Assembly (NCBI GenBank): GCA_019918135.1
Contig: WBZZ01002368.1
Span: 255,001 to 319,000, forward strand
Length of the DNA stretch: 64,000 nt
DNA from: Paulinella micropora
Lineage: Eukaryota > Cercozoa > Imbricatea > Euglyphida > Paulinellidae
Direction: 5' to 3'
The notes under the pieces were generated by a model, which worked only from the letters and a program-made list of their open reading frames with translations, made no database searches and had not been told where the DNA came from. Positions 11,174 to 23,172 of this stretch are shown piece by piece (within the stretch, counting starts at the first letter, position 1; each line of letters begins with the position of its first letter). Both the position numbers and the translations under genes were made by a program.

Positions 11174-14100
11174 TAATAATAATAATAATAGGCTTCCTCA
11201 GACTATAGCATCAGATCCAGATCCTGGACATGTGCCTCCATTGGGTCACCTGGGTCAGCCGATCCCAACGCATTGTCAGAACACCAAACAGACATAGCAG
11301 CAACAGCAACAGCAGGGGCAGATGGGGGCTGTGAAGTGCATGAAGAGCTAGATGCGAGGGTGTTAGCTGAAGAGAAGAACTCGGAGACACTACGCTGCGC
11401 TCCTGAACCCCTCTCTCGCCAGGACGTCCACACTGCGCGGACGGCCGCCGCGCAACATCAACGTCACTTGGGGGAGAGGGTGGGACAGAAGCTGATGGAA
11501 CCTCAGTGAGGTCAATCACCTCCTCGCCCCCATCCTCCACCCCAAGCTCCTCCCTTTTACCCTCCCTAGCAGACCAACACTCAGACACATATGATCCAAA
11601 CAACACATCCAACTTTGGAGGGGGACGCAACGCTGTAACCCCTAACAACGCAGCAAGCCTAAAGTTACTGCGGAAGCGCGACTTCCCCTGAAAAAACTTA
11701 CAAAACAATCGTGATTGATCCACAGGCGACATATCATCCCAACCCTGCCGCACAGAGCCCTCCCGCTCCCGCCCAAGCAACACTTCCTCCACCACAACCT
11801 CACCACCCTCCCCACTCCCCTCAGCACCCCCCACAGCCATGCCACCGAGCCTCTGCATACTCAGCAACAGCTGCTTACGTCTCGCCTCATGCATGGGGCA
11901 ATCCCATAAGAAGTGCGCAAGGGACTCATTGACATCATCATGACAACAGAAGCAGCGAGGGGACATGCCACTGACCAACTTGCTGCGGTACAACCGAAGG
12001 CGGTTGTTGCAGCTGAGCAACCTTCTCCGAAGCAGATTATAATGCGCATCATCAAGGGCTACCCATCTTGGGAACTCCTTAGTTCCAAAGACTTGTCTTA
12101 GGATGACTCGCAGGCCATCAGTAAGATCGCTGCCTGCCTCTCGCTTGTCCCACATCAGTTGCTGCACCATCTTGACGTCCTGCTGAAGGGCCCACTTGTC
12201 CACAGTCGAACTCCAACCCTCGAGGTCCTTCTCTGAGCTATTTAGGAGCTCCTGAAGCCCTTGTTGTAGATCCATTGAGTCGCTGATAGCGCCTTCGGCC
12301 TCCGCAGTCCAGTCGGATTTGACTTGAGATGCGATGACAGGAAATCGCTTCTCCGGTAGAACACGCAGCCGTCCATAGAACTTCAGTTGCGCCGCCCGCC
12401 GCAAACGCTCCGCACTCAAAGAGCGCGCCAGAAAGAGTGTAATCCACTTGCTTGTCATAGGGCTGATGCCGAGAATCATCCTCATGGGGCGCAGCATTGC
12501 TGCCTCCAGCTTGGTGAGCTGCGATACGGGGGCACGCCAGACATCGAAGGCGTACTTCAGCTTGGCTCCCACAAGTTGATTCCAGCACATGAGACGATAC
12601 CTAGCTTGTATCTCACCTGCACACCACAACGAGTACCAACCTGCGGTGGCGACTTCAGTGACACGCGTAGCCCGCAGGGCCTGCTCCTTGCACTTCAGGT
12701 CGTCGGTGATAACCACTCCCAGGTACTTGTACTGACTGGTGACACAAAGCTTCTGGCCGCGAAACCACACCACGGGCTCACCTCGCTCCCTGATACTTGG
12801 TCGTTTCGCCTTGCTCGACGTGTAAATGGGCATGATTTCCGTCTTGCCGGGCTTCAAGTTGACTTCCAGCCGGTAATCTTCCGCGAACTTGGCCACAACA
12901 TTGACCATCTTCTGGAGCTCGGTGCGACTGTGAGCGATGAGGGCCACGTCGTCCGCGTATAGAAGTGCCTTGATGTCGTTCAGCCGCTTCACATCCGTGA
13001 TCTTGAGGGCACTCGCCAGCCGATCACACAGCTCATCCATAAAGACGTTGAAGAGTGTGGGAGAGAGAGGGGACCCCTGTTGGACCCCTACACCCTCCAG
13101 TACTTCGGGGGTGAGTGCTCCATCAACTAGCACTTGCGACGAAGTCTGCTCGTAGCACCTGCGTAGCGTGCGCCAGAACTTGCCCCTTACACCCAGCTTC
13201 CAGAGCCTCTCAAATAGGCCATCTCTCCAAACAGACGGGAAAGCCTTGCGTAGATCGACGAACAGGACATACGACTCCCGCTTCTGCAGCTGACGCCCCT
13301 TCAACCTCTGCCAAAGGGTAAAGACCTGATCCGTAGTGCGACGCCCCGGGCGGAAGCCTCCCTGCTCTGGACGTAGCTTATCCGGGCCATCCACGAAGAG
13401 CGTTAGACGAGTAGCTAATAAGGACAGATACAGCTTACCAAGGCAACTAATAATCGAGATATCCCTCCAGTTGTCAGGATCCGTAGGATCCCCACCCTTG
13501 GGGATATTGACGATGATTCCCTTGCCCCAAGCTTTTGGAGTCCTCTCGGCTTCTCGAATCCAGTTGAAGTACTGCGTTAAGTAGCCATTGATGTAGGCGC
13601 CGCCATACTTGAGCATCTCGTTCTTCACTTTGTCCTCGCCACAAGCTTTGTGGTTACTCAGGGCACGTTGCCTTGCAAGGACCTCCTCTTGTGTGAACGG
13701 CTTGTCCAGCTCTTCGCAAGTGTCTTCACCTACTTCGTGCTCCTTCATAGCCCGGGCCACCTCATCTCTGAAGCGATCGTTCCAGTGGAACTGCCGCTTA
13801 GCTTCGGCTTCCTCCCACTCCAGCGAGCCTGCTTCTGCACAGCACTCCACCACAACAGCCGCACTTGCCGGATTTTCCCGTGGCTTCACCGAATTTTTCC
13901 GAAATTCCTCCCACCGAGCGACCTTTTCCGGCAGCGTACACGCCAGTGAGCCATCCTCCCTTTGCACCGGCGCGGAGACCTTCGTTCTGCGTGCCCCGCC
14001 AAGCCGCTTCGCGAGTAGCCAAAAGCGCTTTGAGGATTGCTCGCGTTGACATTTGACCGCTTCTTCCTGCACTTGCTTGAAGGAGGCGGACTTCTTGGCC

Positions 14101-16015
14101 CGAGTTGCCTTCCGAATTTCCTTGCGGAGACGTAGCCAATTCAGACGGGCTTCCGCATTCGATTCATCCCTCCTGTATGCTGCGTAGGCCTCCCGGCGCT
14201 GCTGAATGAGCTCCTTTAGCTCCCCGTCGAACCAATTGTTGGTGAAACGGGGTCGTATACATCTGGAGCCAAGGACCCGGTGCGCCGCCATTCGGAAGGA
14301 CTGCGCCACTCGCTCGGTGACGTCATCTACCACCCGTTGGCTGTCGGCACCACCCGATAGGTCAAGCTCAGGCAGCTGATGCACTCCAAGCTTCTGTAGG
14401 CAATGCTGTAATACGTCATCGAACTTGTCGCGCAGATAATTCAGCGCTTGCTTCGCAGCGTGATCATTACCCGAGACACCAGCACCAAGAAGCTTATCAA
14501 CACGAAAGGACCTGTAAGGTTTCGCAGCCCGCTTTGGTCGGCGCTGGCCGCTCCACGTCAGTTCGGCCCATACTGCCTTGTGGTCCGTATCAAGATCATC
14601 TTCGCATACCCCGAACTTTGCTCCAGATGCCAAGCCAGGCGACGCGCAGATGTAATCGAGGAGGTGCTTGCCTGTGCCCATGCCGCGCTGCTCACGCCGG
14701 GACCACCAGTAGGACCCTTCCACTGGGCACGAGAAGCCGCTCAGATTTCGCAGGCCCGTAGCGACGAGGACAGCCGCGAGTCTCTTGCCGTTCTCCGAAC
14801 GTACCGGTGCTCCCTTTTCATCGACCTCCCCGTGCTGACCGACGATGCCCTCCTCTTTTCGGCTGCATGCCGGCCCGAGCTTCGCGTTGGCATCCGCCAC
14901 CGTGACCACAAGACGTTTGGCTCCAAAAAAAAGCTATAGCTGCCTGCCAGGCCGCATACGCCTCTGACGACTCTTCTTCCTGCGTTTCCTGGGGAAAGTA
15001 GCCGTTGCCCACATAGATATCCTGAGCGCCGGTAACACCCGAGGCGATACGAAGCCACACTTGCTGCCGGTGGTCGACGGGGGCTGACACCAGGTTGCAA
15101 TACGGACCAAGGAAGTTAGCCACCGCGAATAGAACCCCACCCTTGCAGCGATTTTTCTCGCTGACCTCCGCAGGTTTTCCAAAAATCCGGAATCCATCCA
15201 GGCTGCATTTGGAAAGTTGCTTCTTGCCCATGCGGTGCTCCTGAGCCCCGATGACTAGCCAGCCCTCGTGCTTGTAGAATGATGCCCATTCCGCCGTGCC
15301 TACGTTGTCGTATCCCGTTTTACCCTGCCAGTTGTGACTCGCGACGAGTAGCTTGAAGCCGGTATCGAACTGCTTGGAGCGGTGCTTCTTGGCTCGTTTC
15401 CGGACCCGACGGCCGCGCTTGGCTTCCGCCCTCGTGCTGCCCCCCTCTGCAGGTGCTTGCGCAGGTTGGTCCCCCACTGCACTGGCCGCCGAATGCAGGG
15501 GCACCACATGCATATCAGCACACTCAGACACACACTTAGGTGCATCGGCAGCCAATTCCGAAGACACCACATGCACATCATCGACACATTCTTCATGCAG
15601 AGGCAAGACGCGATATCCCGTCGCAGCTTCCTCCTTCCGGACCGCCGCTTCCCCACGCAGATGGATGCGAATAAGCCTTCGGACACGTTCCCTGTCTCTG
15701 AACCTGCGCCCAAGGGCCACATTGACCCCTCTGCCGAAGAATTTGAGATGTTTGAGTTGCTGCAACGCCGTCTGCCTGCTGTCATCGTCCACGTAGACCA
15801 GCTCCAGGTGACGAGACATTCGCTGGCCTTGCCACTCCATTACCGGGACCACCAGACCAAGACCGCTCATTTTGGAGGCGATCTCCTGTAGATTGGCGCG
15901 TTCTGAGAGCCCCCAGACAATCAGATTACGCCCGTCCTTGTCGTACCGATCTACCCGCCGGTACCGTCGAGGCGGGGGTGCCATCAGCCATATAGCGCCG
16001 CTCGCCCTATGTTGA
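11121..16015 (-). mobile_element. LINE copy 1, near-complete APE-type non-LTR retrotransposon
   Basis: A 4.9-kb minus-strand element. The 3' tail is an (ATT)n tract at 11,121-11,190. Just upstream of it the minus strand reads ATGGAGGCACATGTCCAG and then GAGGAAGCC, related to the 3' ends of SINE-A and element C. One long reading frame (15,984 to 11,211) encodes endonuclease and reverse transcriptase, interrupted only by an extra T in a T8 run. The 5' UTR boundary near 16.0 kb is a guess. Non-LTR and single-ORF from the domains; clade not assigned. Confidence 0.92.
11211..15984 (-). CDS. LINE polyprotein: APE endonuclease, reverse transcriptase, zinc-knuckle (one frameshift)
   Basis: About 1,590 codons. 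The start is ATG at 15,984, the first in frame. After an N-terminal linker of about 200 residues come the endonuclease blocks: ASHNWQG, IGAQEHR, GNGYFPQET, VADANAKLGP, HLLDYICASP and DLDTDHKAVW. The linker has TNNWFDGELKELIQ. RT blocks follow: IIVNIPKGGDPTDPDNWR, RPEQGGFRPGRRTTD, YVLFVDLRKAFPSVW, QQGSPLSPTLFNVFMDEL and LLYADDVALIAH with the catalytic DD. A C-terminal CFCC-x(10)-H-x(4)-C motif resembles the zinc finger of LINE RTs. A T8 run at 14,924-14,931 throws the frame between the GYFPQ and DANAKLGP blocks; removing one T restores it. All catalytic residues I can check are present, so it could be active if the indel is a sequencing error. Confidence 0.93.
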
Positions 16016-17198
16016 AGCGCCGACCCGTGTGCCAGGTTTGGGGAGGAAGGATGAGGCGCAGCTAAGATAGCCTATCCACGTGGTTCAGGAATTCCGTCAT
16101 ATACGCGAGCCCTCATCCTCCCATCCTGGGACATCGGGCCAGAGCCCGTCGAAGAGGCATTCCCACGGGAATTGTCCAGGTCTTCGGCGATTCTACCTTG
16201 TCCCATAAGGGCCACAGTGGTAGCTCCGTGCTTCGCGTATTTGTAATCCATTGAGAGTAGTAGACGGCCAATGTCGCTGGCCATCACCGCCGCGCCTCTT
16301 TACGCCGAGGAAAGCGCCCGTCCATGCAAATAGCATCGGCGGTATCTGCAACACACACTACACGCATTTCCGCCGGTGTCACTGGACGCTGCCGCGTCGC
16401 TTCGTGCCCTTCGGCGCCCGCCAGCACCCCCAGCGTCGCCAGAACCTGCCTCACGCACTACACACACTCTCCATCGCATCGCCAACGCCTCTACTCTCAT
16501 GCCTTATGGACTTTCAGCTGCTCCTAACAATACACATCATGAGGTACGGGTGTCCCCGAGTGGAGCCAGATCGGACGGCGTGCCGCTGAAACTCCTTCCC
16601 CCACGTGGGTATAGAAGGCGCGAACCTAGCGGTACCTATAGGGTCTTACAGACAAGTATAGTAATCCCAGCCGAAGCTGCTCAGTTAGAAATGCAACGGT
16701 GGAGGGTGTGAATGCATGGGGCAAGGCACTGGCAGGCATTGGGACCGACTGAAGCCCCTCTCCAACGTGCGCTCATCATGTGTTCCAGTTAGGCAACCCC
16801 GAAGAAGCGAAGATAGGGAGGAGACAAAACCCAGATAGGATGAAGATAGGATTAACATGAAGCCGAAATGGAGTCGAGTTGGAACAGGTCAACTCAGCCC
16901 CATCTCGGTTCAATGTGAATCCTATCTTCAACCCATCTCGGTACTGTTTCCTCCGAATGCTCACCTCAACAAGATCACCAAACCGGAACTGGAAGCCCCC
17001 AGGCATTTACTCGGCAGGAAATTCGGCGAAAATGGGCTAACCAGGAAACCAGACCCAAACCAACAGCCAAGAAAAACGAGCCAACCAACAATCCAACAGA
17101 CAACCCCACAACCTGCCTGGCCGAACCCCTACCGAGTAAATGCCCAGTTGAGAGTTGCGCATATCCCGGTGACCGCCCTCCCCAAGCGGTCACCTTCG
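16016..17198. other. No gene recognised
   Basis: Between the LINE 5' end and the repeat block. ORFs are short and lack motifs. Near 16.8-16.95 kb there are repeated short phrases (AGGATGAAGATAGG and CCTATCTTCA in inverted sense), a minor stem-forming segment. Confidence 0.5.
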
Positions 17199-17620
17199 TG
17201 GGGAGAGGCCCAACCACCTCCTCTTCCCATGGAGTGCCATCTTGTGCACTCCTCCAGAATAATAATAATAATAATAATAATAATATATATTGATCTGTCG
17301 TGGCTGAGCCCGAGGGCCATGCGCCTCCATCCCTCGACCCAACAGGGACTACAGTGAGTATGTTGGGTAGGGAAGAGTGACTCTAACCATCCTGCATAGA
17401 AGGCCCCAAAGGAAGTCCCTACTACCCGCACAGTGTCGGGTACCTTGCAGGAAATCAACTACAAATGATTGATCTTCCCCGCGTGAGAGCTCCACGAGAC
17501 TGGGTAGGTCCCGCATGGAGGTACTCACAGGGGTAGCAGACATTTCACGCGGTCTGCCAGCGCATGAGGACGTTTTGTGGTAAGTATCTGGGACGCCTCG
17601 AAACCCGTCACCACCCCTAT
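17199..17620 (-). mobile_element. Element C fragments, truncated and recombined
   Basis: 17,199-17,256 is the 5' end of element C. (AAT)n at 17,258-17,283 tails a second, 5'-truncated copy that runs to 17,620 and matches C1 from TTGATCTGTC to GTCACCACCCCTA. At that point sequence switches directly into inverted unit D, a sharp chimeric joint. Confidence 0.75.
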
Positions 17621-17845
17621 ACTTGGTGTATGCACTTGCACATTCGGTGACGTCTTGCAAGAGGTTGCTGGGACTGCGGAATAACCTCGGCTTAGTGCAG
17701 TCTTGCCCTCAGGAGCTCCATCGGTGGCCCCGATCATCAGGCGCGAGACTGACACGGGGGGGTGGAGGACCTCGAACAAGGGTATTGGAGGCTTATGTCC
17801 GTTGAGGATATGCCATTAGCTGCATCAGTACGCCTCAGATATAGT
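17621..17845 (-). repeat. 493-bp unit D, copy 3 (partial)
   Basis: Reverse complement of the first ~225 bp of unit D, joined to element C at 17,620. Confidence 0.88.
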
Positions 17846-18335
17846 AAATCTGCCTTGGAGTGTTGACTGTGACATATTTGAGGGAAATCCCGATGAAAAA
17901 ACCTAGTCACACTTGCTAAACAGAGTTCCAGCCCAATGGCCTCAAGGCGTTAAACTGTGACGCCAACTCATAACCCTTTGGTGGTAGATGCTGGGGAGGA
18001 GGGTCGTTGCGCGCGTAAAAGATCTTAAACTCCGCATATGCTGGTTGATAGCCCAGGACCCAGCAGACACCAGATTGTTATGGGTGGGGTTTCGAGGTAG
18101 CTCTAGCAACCGCGCTTGGTGTATGCACTTGCACATTCGGTGACGTCTTGCATGAGGTTGCTGGGACTGCAGAATAACCTCGGCTTAGTGCAGTCTTGCC
18201 CTCAGGAGCTCCATCGGTGGCCCCGATCATCAGGCGAGAGACTGACACGGGGGGGTGGAGGACCTCGAACAAGGGTATTGGAGGCTTATGTCCGTTGAGG
18301 ATATGCCATTAGCTGCATCAGTACGCCTCAGATAT

Positions 18336-18338
<3 letters not shown>
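17846..18338 (-). repeat. 493-bp unit D, copy 4
   Basis: Full-length inverted unit D, again exactly 493 bp and adjacent to copy 3 without a gap, so the head-to-tail pairing seen at 9.9-10.9 kb is repeated here in the opposite orientation. Confidence 0.92.
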
Positions 18339-18377
<39 letters not shown>

Positions 18378-18574
18378 TAGGGAGTACATAGGCCATCGGT
18401 CCTTTCCATGGGCTGATTGGTATAAAGCTCCTAGAGTAATGTTCTATGCCGTCACTTCCTTTATTCCACCGATTGGTGTGGAGACTTTCCTTATGGAATG
18501 GAGGACTGGATGCACATGGCCTTTTGGCTCAGCAATTGGCAGGAGATACACTATTATTATTATTATTATTATTA
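18339..18574 (+). mobile_element. SINE-B copy 5 with flanking (ATT)n
   Basis: (TAT)n tract 18,339-18,377, then the SINE-B body 18,378-18,551 in plus orientation, then its (TATT)n tail to 18,574. Confidence 0.78.
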
Positions 18575-18977
18575 TGGACACCGTGATAGCCCAGTGGTCA
18601 AGTTCTACCATCTGGGCCCTGTCGCCAGTTCGATTCCCGTCGGTGCCACCAGTATTTTCATTGATTGAACATACCGGTCTATTTCTGGACCAGTATTTTC
18701 ATTGAACATACCGGCCCGTCTGGAAGTGTTGGAACTGCCCTTGCGGGGGTGTCATTAGAGCTTATCGTCAATTCTTCGTACTCCCCTCACGGGTGAGACG
18801 ATGGAGGCGCATGTGCAGAAATGCATCAGCCATTGACAGAGAAGGACTTCTGGAAGTGTTGGAACTGCCCTTGCGGGGGTGTCATTAGAGCTTATCGTCA
18901 ATTCTTCGTACTCCCCTCACGGGTGAGACGATGGAGGCGCATGTGCAGAAATGCATCAGCCATTGACAGAGAAGCAC

Positions 18978-19059
<82 letters not shown>

Positions 19060-19060
19060 T
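18575..19060 (+). mobile_element. SINE-A copy with internally duplicated 3' half
   Basis: tRNA-like head 18,575-18,651 (A-box-like TAGCCCAGTGG, B-box-like AGTTCGATTCC, ending GCCACCA). The body has two CCAGTATTTTCATTGA segments. The 3' portion (from CTGGAAGTGTTGG to CATTGACAGAGAAG) occurs twice in tandem, at about 18,719-18,845 and 18,849-18,975, before the (TATT)n tail ending near 19,060. The duplication probably arose by recombination between copies. Confidence 0.85.
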
Positions 19061-19348
19061 TGGACACCGTGATAGCCCAGTGGTCAAGTTCTACCATTTG
19101 GGCCCTGTCGCCAGTTCGATTCCCGTCGGTGCCACCAGTATTTTCATTGAACATACCGATCCGTCTGGACCAGTGTTTTCATTGAACATACCGGTCCGTC
19201 TGGAAGTGTTGGAACTGTCCTTGCGGGGGTGTCATTAGAGCCTATCGTCAATTCTTCGTACTCCCCTCACGGGTGAGACGATGGAGGCGCATGTGCAGAA
19301 ATGCATCAGCCATTGACAGAGAAGCACTATTATTATTATTATTATATT
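19061..19348 (+). mobile_element. SINE-A, complete copy
   Basis: The clearest complete copy: tRNA-like head 19,061-19,137, body with two CCAGTATTTTC/CCAGTGTTTTC segments, 3' end ATGGAGGCGCATGTGCAG to CATTGACAGAGAAGCAC, then a short (TATT)n tail. It lies directly in the tail of the preceding copy. Confidence 0.88.
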
Positions 19349-19922
19349 TATTATTTTCCCATGAATTTAGAATTTATGTCATTTTTTACTTTATTTTGGA
19401 TGATTTAAATTCTATTTATTTCATTTTTTTATTATTATTTTTTATCATTTGAGAAGCAGGTCACCTTCTAGTTAAATCAATAGCTCTTGAGCTAACGATA
19501 TGTATATATGACCTAGTATTCGTACAAGTAACTTCATTAAATGGAAGGCCTAGGCCTATTAGTAGTAGTAGTAGAGTAGTAGTAGTAGTAGCAGTAGTAG
19601 TAATAGTAGTAGTAGCAGTAGTAGTAGTAGTAGTGCAGTAGTAGCAGCTGCAGCAGCAGTAGTAGTAGCAGTAGTAGTAGTAGTAGTAGTGGTAGTAGTA
19701 ACAGCAGCAGCCGCTAGTAATAACCACTAAATGTGCATCGCTTTGGAGACAGGGAGGACTTCAGAGATCGGAGAGAAGACGAAAGAGAGTTTTGTGCGGA
19801 ACGAAGAAGCAAGAGAAACATAGGATCAGAGAACAAATTTTTTTCTGTTCTCTCATGCTCTTTGCTACATACGTTCGATCTCTCTTTCTCTGTCAGAGGC
19901 TCACGTTCCCTTATCCCCGTCC

Positions 19923-19967
<45 letters not shown>

Positions 19968-20267
19968 CTCTCTCTCTCGCTCGCTCGCTCTACCCTTTGC
20001 CGCTCGTTCAAAAACACATATATCAAAAGTGTGTTTAGCTTTGAAGCATTACAGGAACACCTCTGACGCCCATTATCGCATCAGTGCACAAGCAATTTGT
20101 TTTTTTCCTGGTATGCATACGTAATTATGATATCTAATACATCTGCTTTCTTATCTACATTTGTATGCGTTTGTCCATCTGCTTCCTATTGTGAACAGGT
20201 TCTTGTAAAGGCCTAAGAGGCCTGCAGATGTCCCCTCAGCTGCGTTAGTGCGGCGAGATCGGCAGGA
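19349..20267. other. Non-coding, with (TAG)n and (CT)n tracts
   Basis: AT-rich sequence to about 19.45 kb, an imperfect (TAG)n/(CAG)n tract at 19,557-19,700, and a (CT)n tract at about 19,927-19,985 (a common context upstream of genes). No ORF with protein-like character. The promoter and 5' UTR of the gene starting at 20,268 probably lie in the last few hundred bases, but no specific element is recognised. Confidence 0.55.
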
Positions 20268-21044
20268 ATGGTTGTGGTCGGCACGTGGCTTTGCTGGGTC
20301 TGTGGCCTGTTGCTGCTGGGTCTGGCCATGGCGGGCCGGGAGGACGAGATGGCCGACTTTGCGGCGCGCTTCGCGGCTCTGCGTGCGCAGGCCCAATTGC
20401 CGCTGGCAGGCGTCGACTACTCCCAGGACTGGTTCGGACCCGTCACCAGCGCCTACGGCGACATCTTCTCCCGCGCGCTCTCCGTCGAACCCGAAACCCA
20501 AACTCCGGTCCCACCGCCCCTCCTCCTTGGGCTCCTGCCTTGCTTCGTCTGCTACAGGCACTGTGAGGCTGTTTTTTAGCATGTCCGTGTACCTGTTCAT
20601 CTGTTGAACGCTGCCAAGGAATTGTGCGTGTGGCGTAGGTATACCCGGCCTTGCCCGGGACGCTTCTTTCCAGGAACCAAAACACCATCGTCCTACAGCA
20701 CACTTTCAACACGCCTTATCCCTTCTTCCATGACATACAGGTCACACATTCTCCCTCTCGAACTAAATTACTCTTTTATCATACTCGTAAAAAGTGTGTA
20801 GTGCTTGTACGCTGGTGCTGGGCGCTGTCAGGTGCAGCATTTCTTCACCATCTACAACATGATGGTGCCCACCAGCATCGCGGTGGGTGCTGCGGTGAGC
20901 CAGCAGACCAAGCTCGGCACTTACTACCCAGAAATGGGACTGCCCTTCAAGTTCGAGCTGCGCATCGGCAGCCCGTCAGTGCTGAGATAGAGAAATAGAT
21001 AGATAGGTAGGTAGGCAGGTAGGTAGGTAGATAGATAGGTAGCG

Positions 21045-21125
<81 letters not shown>

Positions 21126-21868
21126 TGTTGGTCTATCAGCTCTGCATATCCGAAGACATAGGCATCCGTTCCACCCCGCAACCAGTTGGTGGCTGGGCAG
21201 CGGGCTGGAGATGGGCACTAGGTCCCGGAAATGTGCAGTCTGAACCCTCCCTGGCTGGAGGGCTCAGACTGGTTCCAGACACGTGTCCGTGATCACGTGC
21301 CCCGCCAAGACTCGGGGCCGAGGGATACACCAACCCTCGAGCTTCATCCAAGGCGATCACTTTCGCGGCGACCGGACTATACCTTAAGATCTCCCTGTTT
21401 ATGTGCCTACCCGCACACAGGAACATCCCACTCCAGTCTAGTCTATGAACGTTTCCCATTTGCCACGCTACCACTGGACAGCGGCGACGGATGACTACCG
21501 GGACCGCTTCGCGGAGCAGCGGTAGTCAACCGATCAGGAGCCGTGCGCGGGGTAGCACTTGGCTGCGGGTTACCCATTTTTCCCTGCGTAGCCATATCCT
21601 TCGAGTTTTTATCATCCGACGAGCGTTACCTCGCCTGTTCCACCTTGTGGTTTCCCGCAGCGGTATCGAAGGCTCATTGGGCTATCCCGAACAGTTTGAG
21701 TGTATCAAGGGCCTACGAAAGGTAGTCATCAGCCCTGGCCAGTCACGCTGCACCAGCTGCGACATCTCCGAAACACAGCTGGTGCAGGGCTGTAAGGGGG
21801 GTGTGGATGTACGAGCAAGACACAGCTTAAGACTTGCCCGCGTGCCTAGCCCCTCGGATGGATGGATG

Positions 21869-21923
<55 letters not shown>

Positions 21924-23034
21924 GGATGGATAGATAAGAGGTGGTTCAAAAGTTTCTCGGCATACATTCATCCCTATCTTTCCCTGAGCTAGCGCTGCAG
22001 CCTGTGGCTTAGCTTATATATAGCAAGTACAGCGCGCACAGATGTGTATCCCTCAGCCCTACCTCCCCACTCGCACTCCCTGGCGAGATTTGAGAACAGT
22101 TGAAAAGGTCAAAAAATCAGGTAAACATGAAGGTCACCCTGGGTACTTATAATTACTTCCTTCTTCTACGCATCGAGCAAAGCTATCTGGCCGCTGCAGT
22201 GTTGGGATGCTGCGGTTGTGAGCTTGCACAGGATGCAGCTAGTCAGTTCATTCTCCACCAATGTTGATGAAAGTGATCAGCATTTGTATCGTCCCGGTCG
22301 CATATTTCTGCACTATCTTCACGTCCACCTCTCGCCAGATCTTGAGCAGCCGGCGCTTCAATTCTGGCATGGTCGTTGGCCGCTTTACTCTCAGCTCTCT
22401 ATTTATATATACCCATATGTGTTCGATCGAATTCAGATCGGCAGACTTGGCGAGAACTTGGCCTGTCCCGAGCCGAGGGTGATCCTTTGTCTGACCGATT
22501 TTGGATCTTTTTCAACTTTCTAACATCTTACTAGAGAGAGCGAGTGGAGGGTGTGGTTGCGGAGCACATATCTGTGGGCGTTATGCGTGCTGTGCATATA
22601 AGCTGCACTATATGTTGCAGCGCTTGCTTAGGGAAAGATAGCCTCATGGTCCCATTTGTCGGACCGGTGGGATACATACATACGTTCACCCTGTCTTTTC
22701 CTGAGCAAGCGCTACAGCCTGTGGCGAAGCTGATATGTACAGCATGCATAGCACCCACAGATGTGGTTTCCCTAATTACAGCTCCCGACTCGCTTTTGCT
22801 GGAGAGAATTCAGAAAAGTTGAAACTATGTCGAAACTTGGCCTCAATTCGGACCCGATTTTTTGAGACTTTTTCAACTGTTCTCAAGTCTCGCCAGGGAG
22901 AGCGAGTGGGGAGGTAGGGTTGAGGGATAAACATCTGTGCGCGCTGTATTTGCTGAATATATAACCTAAGCCACAGGCTGCAGCGGTAGCTCAGGGAAAG
23001 ATAGGAATGTATGCGTGAAACTTTTGAACCACCT

Positions 23035-23119
<85 letters not shown>

Positions 23120-23132
23120 CTCCCCTAGTTAG

Positions 23133-23172
<40 letters not shown>

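Larger units (their letters stand above)
21943..23035 (-). mobile_element. Tc1/mariner-like DNA transposon with ~170-bp inverted repeats
   Basis: The left end (about 21,943-22,112) begins GGTGGTTCAAAAGTTTC. The right end (about 22,865-23,034) is its reverse complement, sharing the CTTTCCCTGAGCTA, CTGCAGCCTGTGGCTTAG and CACAGATGT blocks. The interior contains a transposase remnant on the minus strand and a second nested pair of related inverted repeats. Bordered by GATA tracts; a TA target duplication would fit TA-rich GATA repeats but cannot be resolved within them. Confidence 0.85.

Noticed and set aside
18951..19238. Poly-Tyr/Leu/Ile ORFs
   Set aside because: Translations of (ATT)n in three frames.
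23041..23120. Possible CRISPR-like or minisatellite array
   Set aside because: Pure GATA microsatellite without spacers; the window is eukaryotic and has no cas genes.
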